Source: Crotophaga sulcirostris (Eukaryota > Chordata > Aves > Cuculiformes > Crotophagidae). From it: 64,000 bases of DNA. The stretch covers positions 419,851-483,850 of the forward strand of contig VYZB01000220.1 in NCBI GenBank assembly GCA_013397455.1, read 5' to 3'. This document shows, in pieces, positions 37,801 to 49,544 of this stretch (position 1 is the stretch's first letter; every line of letters begins with the position of its first letter). The translations under genes were made by a program, and so were the position numbers. The notes under the pieces were generated by a model. The model made no database searches. It had not been told where the DNA came from and saw nothing but the letters and a program-made list of their open reading frames with translations.

Positions 37801-40800
37801 TGGGGGTAATGCAGATCCAGGGAAGTGAAGTCTGAAGCTTCGCAAGCTGAGTGGCAATGAAGCAGGGATGACACTTAACTTCAGTTCTGCACCATAAGAC
37901 CCTAATTTTTCTGTGACTGAATGTGCTACTTTGCCCTCTTTTGCAGACAACCGTGTTCTGTGGTGTTGTAAGAATGTAATGTTCTGCTTAGAGGGAGCAG
38001 AGACTCTGTTGTAATGGACCAAAAATTATTTGTTTCTAGCACATGGCCCAGATTTCAACTATGCTTTTTCTGTAGTGCTCATGAGTGGTACCAGACACTT
38101 GCACAACTTCCCTCTGGCGTAGATGTATTTGATGTAGATACATGTACTGAAGCTTCAGACACAATAAACCTATTTGAGGGCAACAGGCTGAGTAATCTGG
38201 TGCTTGGCAGCTGCTCTCTTGTGGGGATTTTTGCTTTACTGTTAGCAGTGCTTGTGACATCTTTAAATGAAAAGAGGAAGGAGGAGACAGTAGCTGGGCA
38301 ACCTTAATGTTAAAATAGCTCAAAGTGCAAATGGTTTTCCTGAGAGAAGGAATCCTGCTGGATTCTGCGTGTCTCCTGACAGAATGTACTGTATTGCTTT
38401 CAGGAGCAGGGACTGAAATCCTCACAATCTGCTGTCTACCTTACATTTGCAAGCCATCTGTTTGAGAAAATGCTGCTTTTCAGGGCTGTAACACCCAAAA
38501 CTGACTCTGATACAGTAAGGACTTGGTCCCTGTTCTCATGCAGGCATTACACCTGGTGTGTACTAGGTGATTTCAGCCAACTCTTGGTGGGCTTCCTGTG
38601 TTCATGGAGGTGTTGTGCATTGCCTTATTCTGCCCACTGAATACAGCACAGCAGCTATCTTGGAAAAAACCTAAAGGACTTTCAAACCAGCACTTCAGCA
38701 TTTGGGATACCATAGTCTTACTGCTTATAACTGCCAAGCCCACTGTGTTGCTTCCCCTGTTCCTTTACACTCCTAGCACGTGAGAGAGGCTTACTAAAAG
38801 TTTGCTTTGTTCTGGTTTTAGAAAGGACAGCCCAAGATGCAGCTGTAGTCTTTGCTCTGCCCTGCTGTCACCTAGGAGGGAGACAGAAGGAGAATTCTGC
38901 TAGGTGACTGCTGAGAACTTTAACATGGATTTCTTCTACTGCAGCTGCTGCTAGCATTAAACCACAGTGATTCATCATTAACTGTTTCAAGGGGAAAGCA
39001 GTGCTTTGTTAACAAAACTTGTGTCCCGATTGCATGTTTTATTGGCCAATCTTGCAGTCGTAGGAAAAAAGGTTCTGAATGGAAACTCTGGACAGAGGTA
39101 GAAACATCAAGCTTCATTCTTTCCATCCACCGCTCCCCTCGCCATCTACTGATTATTAGACAAAGTTAATGAATCAAGATGCTTACAAGGACATGAGGGA
39201 CTGACAGCATGCAATGTAGGCTGCAAATTAGTAAGTAGTGAGATAACTAAAAGCAGCAAGTTATTGTGCAAGAGGAGGGCTTATTATGGATTATGTGGGC
39301 TTCTTTAATGCAAATACCTCTGAACATAAACATCTACTATTTAAAATTTATGGTGGCTTAATTGTGGAGGAAATGCCTTTCTAAATGCAGCCTGTCTTGG
39401 GATGTCACAGCTCCAGTGCTGGAGGGAAGGAGGAAGAAACATTAGGCAGACACAGCAACTTGGCCAGGTGCTGACTTTATTTTTCAGACACCAATGCTGA
39501 ACAGTTTACTACTTCAACTGTTGAATAGCTTCTGGAGGGAAGTGTCTGTCAAAATAATTCCTGCTTGCTTCTCCTCCTCTTGTGAGCTGAGGCCAATGTC
39601 TGTAGCACAGGACAGTGAAGCTGCTTGGGGAACAATATCATCCTGGATTGCTTCCCCAATTCAGTCTTCAGTGTGGTTGCACTTAGGCTTGCATTGGTAC
39701 AGGGTGGGATGGGAAGGGCTGGAGGAAGAGAAACCAGTAACTAATAGACTGTTGGACCATGGTTTTCACTGCACTGGAACGAGGCCTGACCTGATGATCA
39801 TCCTCTGGTCCAGCCAATAACTGCAGTGCAAGGGTAGATTGTCCTGCTTCCCACTTCCAGACCAGTTTTCAACAGAAGCTTCCAAGTAGCTGACTAGTCT
39901 AGTTATGGTGTTTGAAATGCTTTTGAATGGCTTGCTCTTCTCTTGACTCTTTGTGAAGATGGACTGAGTAGACCCTGAAAGACCTCTTTCTGAGTAGAAA
40001 AGGGCTTCATCCTACCTTAGGGGGGAGAGCTTTGGCTACTGACTTTCTGGCTTGCTCAGTCAGGTCCAACTCGCTGTGTACGCTTCATCATGGCTTCTCT
40101 CAGGCCCCACAGTCAATTTAACCACCCTTTTTATGCCATATAATGTTGCTTTCTCTGCAGTACAGGCACTTGTATGCCTGTGTGGCAGTGTTCTGCTATG
40201 TTGGGGATGTGTGTTGAGAGTAATTTTCTCTGTTGTATAACTAGCATGCTGGGAAACCAGAGCAAATTGCTTTAACTTCTTGTAGCATCTCTATGTTACG
40301 CTATCAATAAATGAGCTATTTCTGGCTAGTCTTCATCCTGACTTGAGCACAGGTTTTTGTCTGTAAGGGCCACAGGCAATGAGTAAGGGTGGAGAGGAAA
40401 TAGACCCAAGACAAGGAGATAAGGAGAGACTGTGCTGTTGGTAATGCAGAAGTCTGAAGCCAGCAGCAGTAATTGTTTAACCTCCATAGCTTTCTAGTGC
40501 TGCTGTCTTGAGAATACAGAGGACAAAGCATCCACAAAATAGTTCTGGAAAAGGTGCAGAACAATTGCTTTAGAGTAGTGATCTAAGTATCCTGAGCACA
40601 GGAAGGTGGACTAGCAGTGCCTGATGCCAAGAACATAATGGCTTGCAGTGACTAAGTCTTCTAAAAAGCTGATCTCAGCTTCTTTATGGATGCAGATTAC
40701 TAGCGCTCAGGCTGGCTTCCTCTGCTTCTTGAGGAAGGTAAGGAAGCTGAGGTCCTAATGAGATGCTTTACTGCCATTTGTCCTTTAAGGAAGGACAATC

Positions 40801-43800
40801 TCCAGCCCAACATCTGTTATGAAACAGTCCTTTCTGCAATACGCTCGTGCTGTTGCTTTCTGCAATACCGAGTGTGCTCAGGCATGTGAGATGGATGAGA
40901 GGTCATGGATTGTGCTGGTGTACAGAACTGTTACGTCAGTATGGCAAGCTGTAGTGCTGTGCCTGTGAGGGCATGTTAGTCATAACTGGGAGAGGCTGTG
41001 GAAGAATATATGTTACACTGTGGTTTTGAAGGCTTATTAGGGAACAGAGTCTGTCACTTGAAGTATGGGGTTTGATTGGAAAGGAGAACTTAACCTCAAA
41101 TATCTGACAATTTTGAGACTTGATGTCCCCCAAAGATGGCATTGCCAGAGCAGGCGAATGGCTGGAATCTGCCTCTGAGAAGCTGTTTTAAAGAGTCTTG
41201 AGGAAACATTGTGCCTGGTCTTTAACATGCAGTTGGCATTCATAAGGTATCTGGGAGCTGCCTTATACAAAGCTGTAGGGAGTCTTTCTGAAACATCCAC
41301 TGAACTTCCTCTGTGGGGAAAACCAGGCTGAGTTCACTTTTTTTTCACTTAAAGCAATATCTTGGTTTGCAATTTGTAACTTGCCTTTAATAGGATAGAA
41401 GAATTCTGGCAGGAATTTGTGGAGCTGCTTTCAGCATTACAAATACTTTGCAAAGTAACCTCTTCTATTGCTGAACAGTATTTTCTGCAGGATGATGCTG
41501 CTCTGCAGTTAACAGGACCTGACTGGGTCAGTGGATGGTGGAAACTTGCTGAAATTGGTTTCTAGTAAGTGGCTTAGTTGAGGATGAGTGGTGGTGGTTG
41601 TTACTTCAGGTTTTAGTTTACTGAGATTTGTTGCTGAGAGTAACTTCAGGGCTCTGCTTTGGAGAACCAGACCTTCCATACGTGGTGTGAGAGAGCAGGC
41701 TGCCTCCATCGCACTGCCTTTCACCATTGCAAAAGAGAACTTCTGCAGAACTGTCTGAATCATCCCAAGGAGAGGAAGGTTGGAGTGCTGTGTTCAGACA
41801 AGCAGATTCTTGGTGGTTACAAGTCCTGCAGCGCTGTCCGATGGCGTGCTCTTGGCTTCCTTGGACAACAGCCTTTTCTGGTGTATTTTGGGGTGGGTGT
41901 GCTTCTGGACATGAGGCATATACAGAAGAGCAGAGCTCTTGGTGGCTGCTTGGTAGATGAACGAGGCTGTTTGCTTAGCAAGTCAGCTCATTAACTTTGT
42001 AGTCTAGGGAAATCAAGGATTGCCAAATACTGAATGTCTTGTTCTCCCCATCCCTGTCATATCTTGAGCATGGTTACTCCTCAGGGGCCTCTTACTCAGC
42101 TGGATGATTTTGCTTTTTGGTCTTTGCAGGGACATGTGCCACCTTTCTCAATTCTTTCTTGCCCAACATCTTGTGAGCTCAGAGTCAGTGCGGTTTCACT
42201 TTCTGCGGAGGCCATGCAGCCCTGCCAACAGCTAAACCTGCTGAGCCAAACTGCTGCTGCTGCTGCTCCTCGGTAGGTGGGGCTGAGGAAGCTGCCCCTG
42301 TGGCCACTCCTGTGTAGAGCAAGGCAGCAGGGAGGCTGGCAATGCTGCCAAAACACGTGCTATGCAATGAGGGTTACCTGCCCAGCCCTGATCTAAGCAC
42401 AATTGCAACACTCTGAAACTGGTTATAACCATGTTGTTAGTGCAGTCGATCCTGTCATTTGTTCTGTAGCTTCTTGGGCTCTGCTAACACAGCAAAGGAA
42501 AACCTCAACAACATCGGTGAGCTTACTTTTTTTTCCTGAGGTTTGATCAATATTTAGTGGGGTAGCAAGGGTGCAAAAGCTAGAATGCTGCTAAAGTGAC
42601 TGCATCAGTGCTGGATGTGGTATCATTGTCTTTCTGTGACCAGTTTCTGCAGTAGGCAGAAATATGAAGTGCAAATAGGGTGATCTATTTTTGATGCTAA
42701 GAATTAATGCCAGGGGAAACTGAGTGTCCTGGTTCTTTGGGACTGAAGTTTGAATGCTCTTTGAGGCTTGCAAGTTGCTTTCTCCCCACCTGGTTTAGGA
42801 GGATGTAGCACTGCTGGACCATCTTGGCCTTTAGCTTGGTTTTACAGAAGATCTACGTGATCAAGCAATCTGCTCTCCTCAGCATTACCAAGGGAGGAAG
42901 GGGAAAACCTACAGTGTTGAAGCAGCTTCTGTAGATCATGTTAAAGAAGGGTTAGCACTGTGAAGAGGTGTTTTGGGGCGTTCCTGTTATATTAGTTGTG
43001 CACATATCTGAAGGATGTGAAAGGTGACCCCAGGTAAGCTGCTGCCAGCAGGTTAGTAAGCAAACTAGCAGTAGTATCATTCCGTTGTCTCTTGGCTTGT
43101 GGGGTGAATATTCAGCCCGAGAAAATGGACCAAGTTGTCTTTGTTTTTCTAGTAAAATCATCGGAAACCTGAGCAAAACTGCAATCTGGGTTTTAGTTTC
43201 ATTTATTAGTCTGGGGTCCTTGAGTTCAGCTTTCCAAAGCTGTAAGCAAATAAATGACTGTGTGTGGAGTGGTTCTTTCCTTCTCCTAAGGTGTTTTCCA
43301 GGCTGGAAGTCTTTAGGGTAGGGCTCTGATTCATGGTCTGTAGAACACTCAAGAGTATGCTAGGTGTGTAAAGCTCTGACCTCTTATCTGTTGAAGTATA
43401 CACAGTAAATATTATGGAGGGGAAAAAAGCCACAGTAAACTGACTTGAAGAAATAGACTTAAAGTAAAACTAGATTAGGAATCAAGCAGTTCCAGAGCCT
43501 TAATATATTCTTGTAATTGATGTTCCAGAGAGGTGTGCCGTATGTGTTGAGCTGCAGAACAAGGGAGGACCTATGAGGAGCCATGGGTTTTCTGGTGTGA
43601 AGTTATCAAACCTTCTGTAGCTGTCTGAAGTGTTGCTGGTCCTTCTTTCTGGTCAAATTTGTAACTGAATGAGAATGGCTTGACAGTACTCAACCTCGTG
43701 AAAATAGATGTTTTCAGTGGTGGAGTGCCTCATGGTGCTCAAACATCTTCAGGCATCTTCCAGTAAATTGGGGTTTTTTGCTTCCCATTGTTTTGGAGAA

Positions 43801-45332
43801 GATGCTTCCAAAGTCTTTGTGCTCAGCATCCATAAGACTCTGGCAGCTCAGGAGTTGGGTTGGGGTAGTTGGTACCAGCAGTTACAGTGACTCTGGATGG
43901 CTACTACTAGTATTTCGCCTTGTGTTAAGATGTTGAATTTGGACTTTGAGGGCTCTTGCTGCTGTGCAAGTTTCTTCCAAATGGAGCTGAAAATCTGCAC
44001 AGCAGCCTGTTAAAATTCTGTATCACTTTGAGATGTAGCTACCTGAAATAACCTCCCACTGTGTGATAAAGCTTGTGTGGGAACAGCCTTTTGGCTTCAC
44101 ATAAAACAATGAGGGTGTCTTGGGTGAGTGTTCTTTGGCATAAGTTCATTGTACTGATAGCTTGGATTGCACTTCTGGTGGGTGTTCAGATGAGGTTTGA
44201 TTGCCTGCATAGGTAGGAGTGAAGTGAATTGTCTGGGAGCAATAAGGAGCCTTGTTTTGAGCTTTAATCTAACTGTGTAAATTGTTTAAGGGACACTGTT
44301 TAGCCTTGTGTTCGCAAGGTGTTCCCCTAAGTTTTGGGGACACTAGGGAAGTGATTGAAGTGAGGGTTTAGTTGTTTGATTCATACTGGTGGATGAAATA
44401 GTCTGTGTGGGTAGTTGCCTGCTATCTGGTTCATGTCAATGCCTAAACAAAAGTTGGACACCACCTCTGCATCTTTGCAGAGCTGTGTTCTCCCCATTCT
44501 GCAGCAGGGACTTTGATGCCTTCAGTTGAAATCTTTGCTCTCTCCTGCCTTGATCCCTTTGCAGCAAGCAGTTGTCCTGAACCTGGAGTATCTTGCTCTG
44601 AATAGCTAAACTGAGGGGAGGTCTAATTCTCACTGAAAATAGCAATAAGCATTTTTCTCTGAGACACTCTTAAAACTTCGTTGCAAAGCTTTTAAGCCTA
44701 GAAGGTCAATAATAAAACGGAGGGTAGCGCGGGAGCAGAACAAAGGATCGTGGGGATGAGCTTATGTTTATAAAGCAAAGCAGAATTGCAGCAAGCCTGA
44801 ACTGTTGTTATGAGAGATAAAAGCACTTTCAGTGCTTGCACTTGTGCTTAAACCTGTAGCAGTTAAAAGGTTGTGAAGTAGCCAATTCCCTAGCATATCT
44901 GTTCGTTTCTGGCTGGCTCTGTCTCCTATCAAGCTACTCTGAGCATCAATCCATTAGTTTAAGAGGGTAAGCTTTTCTGTATCTTTCCTGCTGAGGGAAA
45001 GTGCATGTCTTGTGCATGAAGAAGCTTTTCCTTTTAAAAAAGGGGGCATAATTGTGCTTCCTGAGTGTAGGGCAAGGTGCCACTCTGCACTTGTGGACCA
45101 GGCTGGTGCCAGGAACCGTGGAGCCAGCTCTGAGCAGGAATCGCTGCCTTGCCCTAAAAAGGAGCCGTGTTGCACTTAAATCTTGGCATATGGTGCTCAG
45201 TATCTGACCTGCTCTCAGTCTAATGACCCCTTTGTTCCAATCTTTTTTTTTTTTCCACATCTTTCCCCTTCTCTTTATTCTGGCCATTGTCCTTCATCTA
45301 TTGTTAATAGATACACGTTCCCACGTATCTAT

Positions 45333-45371
45333 CTTTTCCCACGTGTTATTGTTAATAATACGTGGGAAAAG
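45333..45371. repeat. Near-perfect 18-bp inverted repeat with 3-nt loop
   Basis: The left arm 45333-45350 pairs with 45354-45371 in 17 Watson-Crick pairs and one G.T, leaving a GTT loop. A weaker, bulged palindrome of similar sequence (TAGATAC...GTATCTA around a TCCC loop) lies just left at about 45308-45331. TATTGTTAATA occurs in both units. Confidence 0.9.
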
Positions 45372-48300
45372 TCATAAGTAATGCAAGTGATGAGTGTTGC
45401 TGGTGTTCAAGGAAAGGCTGCTTTCTTTTTGGAGCAGACAGGGAGGTGGTATCCTATCACATGTGCTTCAAAAGTCCCTGTTGCCTTTTCACTGTGGTGA
45501 TTCCCTTTCTGGTGCAGCAGCCTTGGGAGAAATATGATGAAGCTTATGTTGGCAAAAAGTCACAATGAATGAGGCATTGTTTTGCTAATGAAGAGCACAA
45601 AATTGTGTTGTCTTACTTCTCCTGAGCATTTTGTGCTTCAGAGCAGTCTGCAGCAATGCTCCTGCAGTCTGGCAGTCTGCTTTGTTTTGGTTCTTGCTTC
45701 CTATGCAATGTTCCCACGTGTATTGTACAGCTCTCGGGAAATCTCTGCCTCTCTTGCTTCTGCCAATGTTTTGTTCTTTTAGCCTAATCAAAGTTCCAAC
45801 AGCTGAATTTGCCTGAGGACTTCCAAGTGGGCTTTAGCCAGTGCCCTGTTGACAGCCTTTGTCCATATGCCATAGGCCTTGGGAATGCCAGGTACTTTCT
45901 GTGGACCACCACGTGATGCAGTTCTGTCTCAGCAGCTGGGTGAGCTTTAGCCCAGCCCAAGCAAATGACTTGCACTGAAACTTTTTAAGAACTATTGCTT
46001 CTGGTCAGCACTAATCTGCCTTTCCCAGGGGAGGGAAGGTGCCCTTTAGAATGACTTCATGAATCTTTTCATAGTAGAGTTGGTGTTAGCTGGGTTGGTT
46101 ACCAGCTGGTGATATGATTGGACCTTATTTAAATGGCAAATGTTTAATGAACCTGTTTATCTGTCATCGCTGTCCATCTGAGCTCCCCAGATAGTTTGAA
46201 ATTGCTATACTGCTGCCTAGGAATGTGCATTAGGATGTGATTTAAAGAACCTTGAGTATTTTCTTCTCCATATTTTCAAAAGAAGTGGGGAGAAAGGAAA
46301 GGAGTAGGAGTCTTGTCTATTTTTTTTACTTAAGAACTACCAGTTTTGGGCTCGCTGTTCCAATGGCATACCCTGGACTAGCAGTAAAAACGTGTGGGGA
46401 AGCTGGTGAATTGATCCCTAACCCAGAGCACACACGAGCCTTCGCTGTCACCTAGCTGAAGCCTTGCTGCTTATGTCCAGTAACCTTATTTTTAAACCAG
46501 GTCTGATTCATGCTCTGTTTTCTATGCCAGTTGAGGTCCTTGGTTGTGAGTAAGTGTTGTGACTGCAGCTGGCAGGAGCCCCGAGTGATTGCCTCACTTC
46601 AGGAAATGTTAAAATAACACTTTTTTTTCTTAGAAAGCTAGTTTGCTCCCCTCCCACTTCTGATTCTCCTAATAGCTGCCCCCAGTTTGGCAGCTGCCTT
46701 ACTGAGGGTTGTTTGTGTTACTGAGCGAGAGCAGAGACACTTTGGTGGATGCAGTGCTGGAAGAGAGGTGTGTGAAGTGAGCTAGGATCTCTAGCCAAGC
46801 TGGCTTAAACTTTTTAGAGGTTTCTCTCAAATTTGGAAGGAAAACGACTAAACTGTGAGAAGAATCTTGCTGCTCCTCCCCCCTGGACTCTGTCTGAAGC
46901 TGTGGATTTTTTTTCTTGTTGGAGAAGAGAAGCTGCCCCAACTGAAGCTGCTCATTTGAGATCAACCATACAGCAAATTTAGCTGCTTTCTTGACTACAG
47001 GAATTCAGTGGGGCCAAGAGTACCAATAGCTGCTGGAATGGTTGTCCCCCCGGGCTGGACACAGCAGGTTTTGTTCACTCTTTTGAACTTGCAATCAGGC
47101 TTCTGAGGTACTTAACAAAGCTCTTGTGGAGTTGGAAGAGAATTATCTGCTCAAACCTTATCAATGACTGCTAGCTGTTTTGCCAGCTGATCTGTGGAAG
47201 GTTTGTAACTCTCCAGATGGAGCAGCTTTCGTTTTTATTGCCTAGCTCCTACCTTGTTTGATCACTGCTATGGGTACGTGGTTTATGTTCAATGATTTTT
47301 CTCTTTTAGAACTGTTTGTGCTGAGGGAATAACATTATGGCTTGATAACAACAACAGGCAGTACTTGTGTGTCTTAGCAGTAGGTAGCCTTTACTCTAGG
47401 GGATGCTTGCATCCCAGAGGTTCCCCAAGAACTTTCATTTACAGCTGTCAGCTAAAACAAGGAAGGCTGGAATTTAGGTGTCTTCATCTAATGTCTGTCA
47501 GATCTGGGAGTACCATGAAGGTAGCACTGGAGTACAAGCTAGGAGAACACAAAGTGCTTATCTAGTGTGTTACATGAATAAGGTGGTTTAGACCCTTGAA
47601 AAACATTGCAGGTTCTAGACCTGTTTGTATTGCTGTTCTGTTTGCCAGTCTAATCTTGGTTCTCTTTTTGAGCTAGCGCACAAATGTATCCCTCTTGCAG
47701 TGCAGCCTACTTTCCTTTCCCTAGAGTGGCAGCTATACTTAATGTTTTGCATTCTGAAAGCTAGTTGCAACCTCTCTAGAGCAGCAAAGAGAAGTTTATT
47801 CAGTAATGCCACTCTTTCCTGCTAGGTATGGCTCAGACTGAAGCTTTGCAGAGCATGTCTGTAGAAAGCACTAGTCAGCTGGAGCATGTTACTTGAGGGT
47901 CCAAAGACAATGCGATTGTAAACTCAGATCTGTCTCTGAGAAACTGACTGAAGCAGTTTGGACTCCCTTTCTGAGTATTAAATGCCTTGTGTGTTTTGGC
48001 TCCGTTGTGGATAGCTGCAGAGATGGCTTTGGCAGGAGAAGAAATTCTCCGTGGTGGTTGGAAGGAGCTGGAGCAGTGCACAGCAGTGGGCAGCCTGGCC
48101 CTTCGCTGGGATGCCTTGCTAAGCCTGACCTTGTGGTATGAACTAGGACTGGGAGACTAGACACAAGTATGCTTATGCACGACATTGTTTTCAGTTCTCC
48201 TACCAACTGAAGACAATAGGGAAAAAAGACAAGTCTCAAGTGTTATTGTGTACTGAATTATGAGTCTTCTGCTTTGAATAAACTATTCTTGAATTTTCCA

Positions 48301-48711
48301 GGCTGGTTTACATATAGGTGATCATGATGTAAAACCAAGGTTAGCTGGAGGCAGCCTAAATACAGATGTGCTCTCCAGCGGGTTAGTAATGCAGTAATAA
48401 GGTGCAATGCGTTCACTATAAAGAGAAGATGAGCTCTGGTGGCTGAATCCATACTGTCATTAGACAAAGAAGCAGAAATTCCAGTGCCTTTCTGAAGGGG
48501 ACGTTAGAGACTTAGGATATAGATCACATAGATAGTACTATCTCTACTGTGCAGTGTACACTGCGTAAGTAGGATGCATTGCCTTTCCTTGCTGGTGGAA
48601 AGGAAGGACAAGTTGTCAGGATAAACATTAAAACTGTGCTTTGTAAATGTTGCATACAAGGCTATATGTGCTAATGTTTAACCCATCCTTGTTTTTCTTT
48701 CCATCCATTAG

Positions 48712-48850
48712 GCAATACTGACTGGTGCACATCTTGACAAGGTCTCCTAGCAACCTTTTCTGTATGAATGGCTGAATGACAGCAGGAGCAGCCGGGTAAA
48801 TCGATGAGCTTGCCTTGGGAGCCTATAAATAGGCAAAACCGGAACACACA
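48712..48850 (+). other. SPSB1: SPSB1 5' UTR part of the first coding exon, with upstream ORFs
   Basis: These 139 nt lie between the acceptor and the SPSB1 start. Upstream ATGs are at 48764 (stop 48773), 48768 (stop 48777), 48776 (stop 48797) and 48804. The last opens a 24-codon frame that runs past the SPSB1 start and stops at 48876-48878. The main ATG has a far better context (ACACAATGG) than the overlapping upstream one (ATCGATGAG). Confidence 0.85.
48823..48832 (+). promoter_or_regulatory. SPSB1: CTATAAATAG: perfect MEF2 consensus / TATA-like box
   Basis: The 10-mer fits the MEF2 consensus YTA(A/T)4TAR exactly and contains TATAAATA. It lies 19 bp before the SPSB1 ATG, inside the exon. 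As a core TATA box it would place a start at or after the ATG, so a muscle-type regulatory site or chance is as likely. Function is unproven. Confidence 0.3.
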
Positions 48851-49544
48851 ATGGGTCAGAAAGTCACAGGTGGGATAAAGACTGTGGATATGAGGGACCC
48901 TGTATACAGGCCATTGAAACAGGAACTCCAAGGACTTGACTACAGCAAACCCACACGTCTGGACTTGCTACTGGACATGCCTCCAGTATCATATGAAGTC
49001 CAATTACTACATTCATGGAACAATGACGATCGCTCGCTGAATGTATTTGTGAAAGAGGATGACAAACTCATATTTCACCGGCATCCGGTGGCTCAGAGTA
49101 CAGATGCCATCAGAGGCAAAGTGGGATATACACGAGGACTGCACGTGTGGCAGATCACGTGGGCAATGAAGCAGCGAGGCACGCATGCTGTGGTCGGGGT
49201 GGCAACAGCAGAAGCCCCTCTGCACTCAGTAGGGTACACGACACTTGTAGGAAACAACCATGAGTCTTGGGGCTGGGACCTTGGGCGCAACAGACTGTAC
49301 CACGACGGCAAGAACCAGCCAAGTAAAACCTACCCTGCCTTCCTAGAACCAGATGAAACCTTCATTGTGCCGGACTCCTTCCTGGTGGTGCTGGACATGG
49401 ATGATGGGACACTGAGCTTCATTGTAGATGGGCAGTACATGGGTGTTGCATTTCGGGGACTCAAAGGGAAAAAGCTATATCCAGTGGTAAGCGCAGTGTG
49501 GGGCCACTGTGAAATACGGATGCGCTACTTGAATGGACTTGACC
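48851..49544 (+). CDS. SPSB1: SPSB1 first coding exon (whole SPRY domain)
   Basis: This exon codes residues 1-231, from [20 protein letters not shown] to RMRYLNGLD, and ends in phase 1 at donor C|GTGAGT (49545), a full-consensus site. If the donor is not used, translation adds REYNSLYLF and stops at 49573, before any SOCS box. Confidence 0.97.

Larger units (their letters stand above)
24101..48711 (+). other. SPSB1: Most of the presumed SPSB1 first intron
   Basis: No exon, RNA gene or recognisable transposon was found in these 24.6 kb. Several open frames of 100-157 codons (for example 30713-31186 and 37304-37771) show no family signature. The acceptor at the right end is GTTTTTCTTTCCATCCATTAG at 48691-48711. 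Fourteen 60-base rows taken every 1800 bases from 24601 gave A 208, C 149, G 215, T 268, a clear excess of G over C and T over A on the plus strand. Small local repeats and one hairpin are listed separately. Confidence 0.7.

Noticed and set aside
48823..48832. TATAAATA as the main SPSB1 promoter
   Set aside because: A start about 30 bp downstream would fall after the ATG. The CpG island at 22.3 kb and the intron-wide strand skew fit a distant first exon better.
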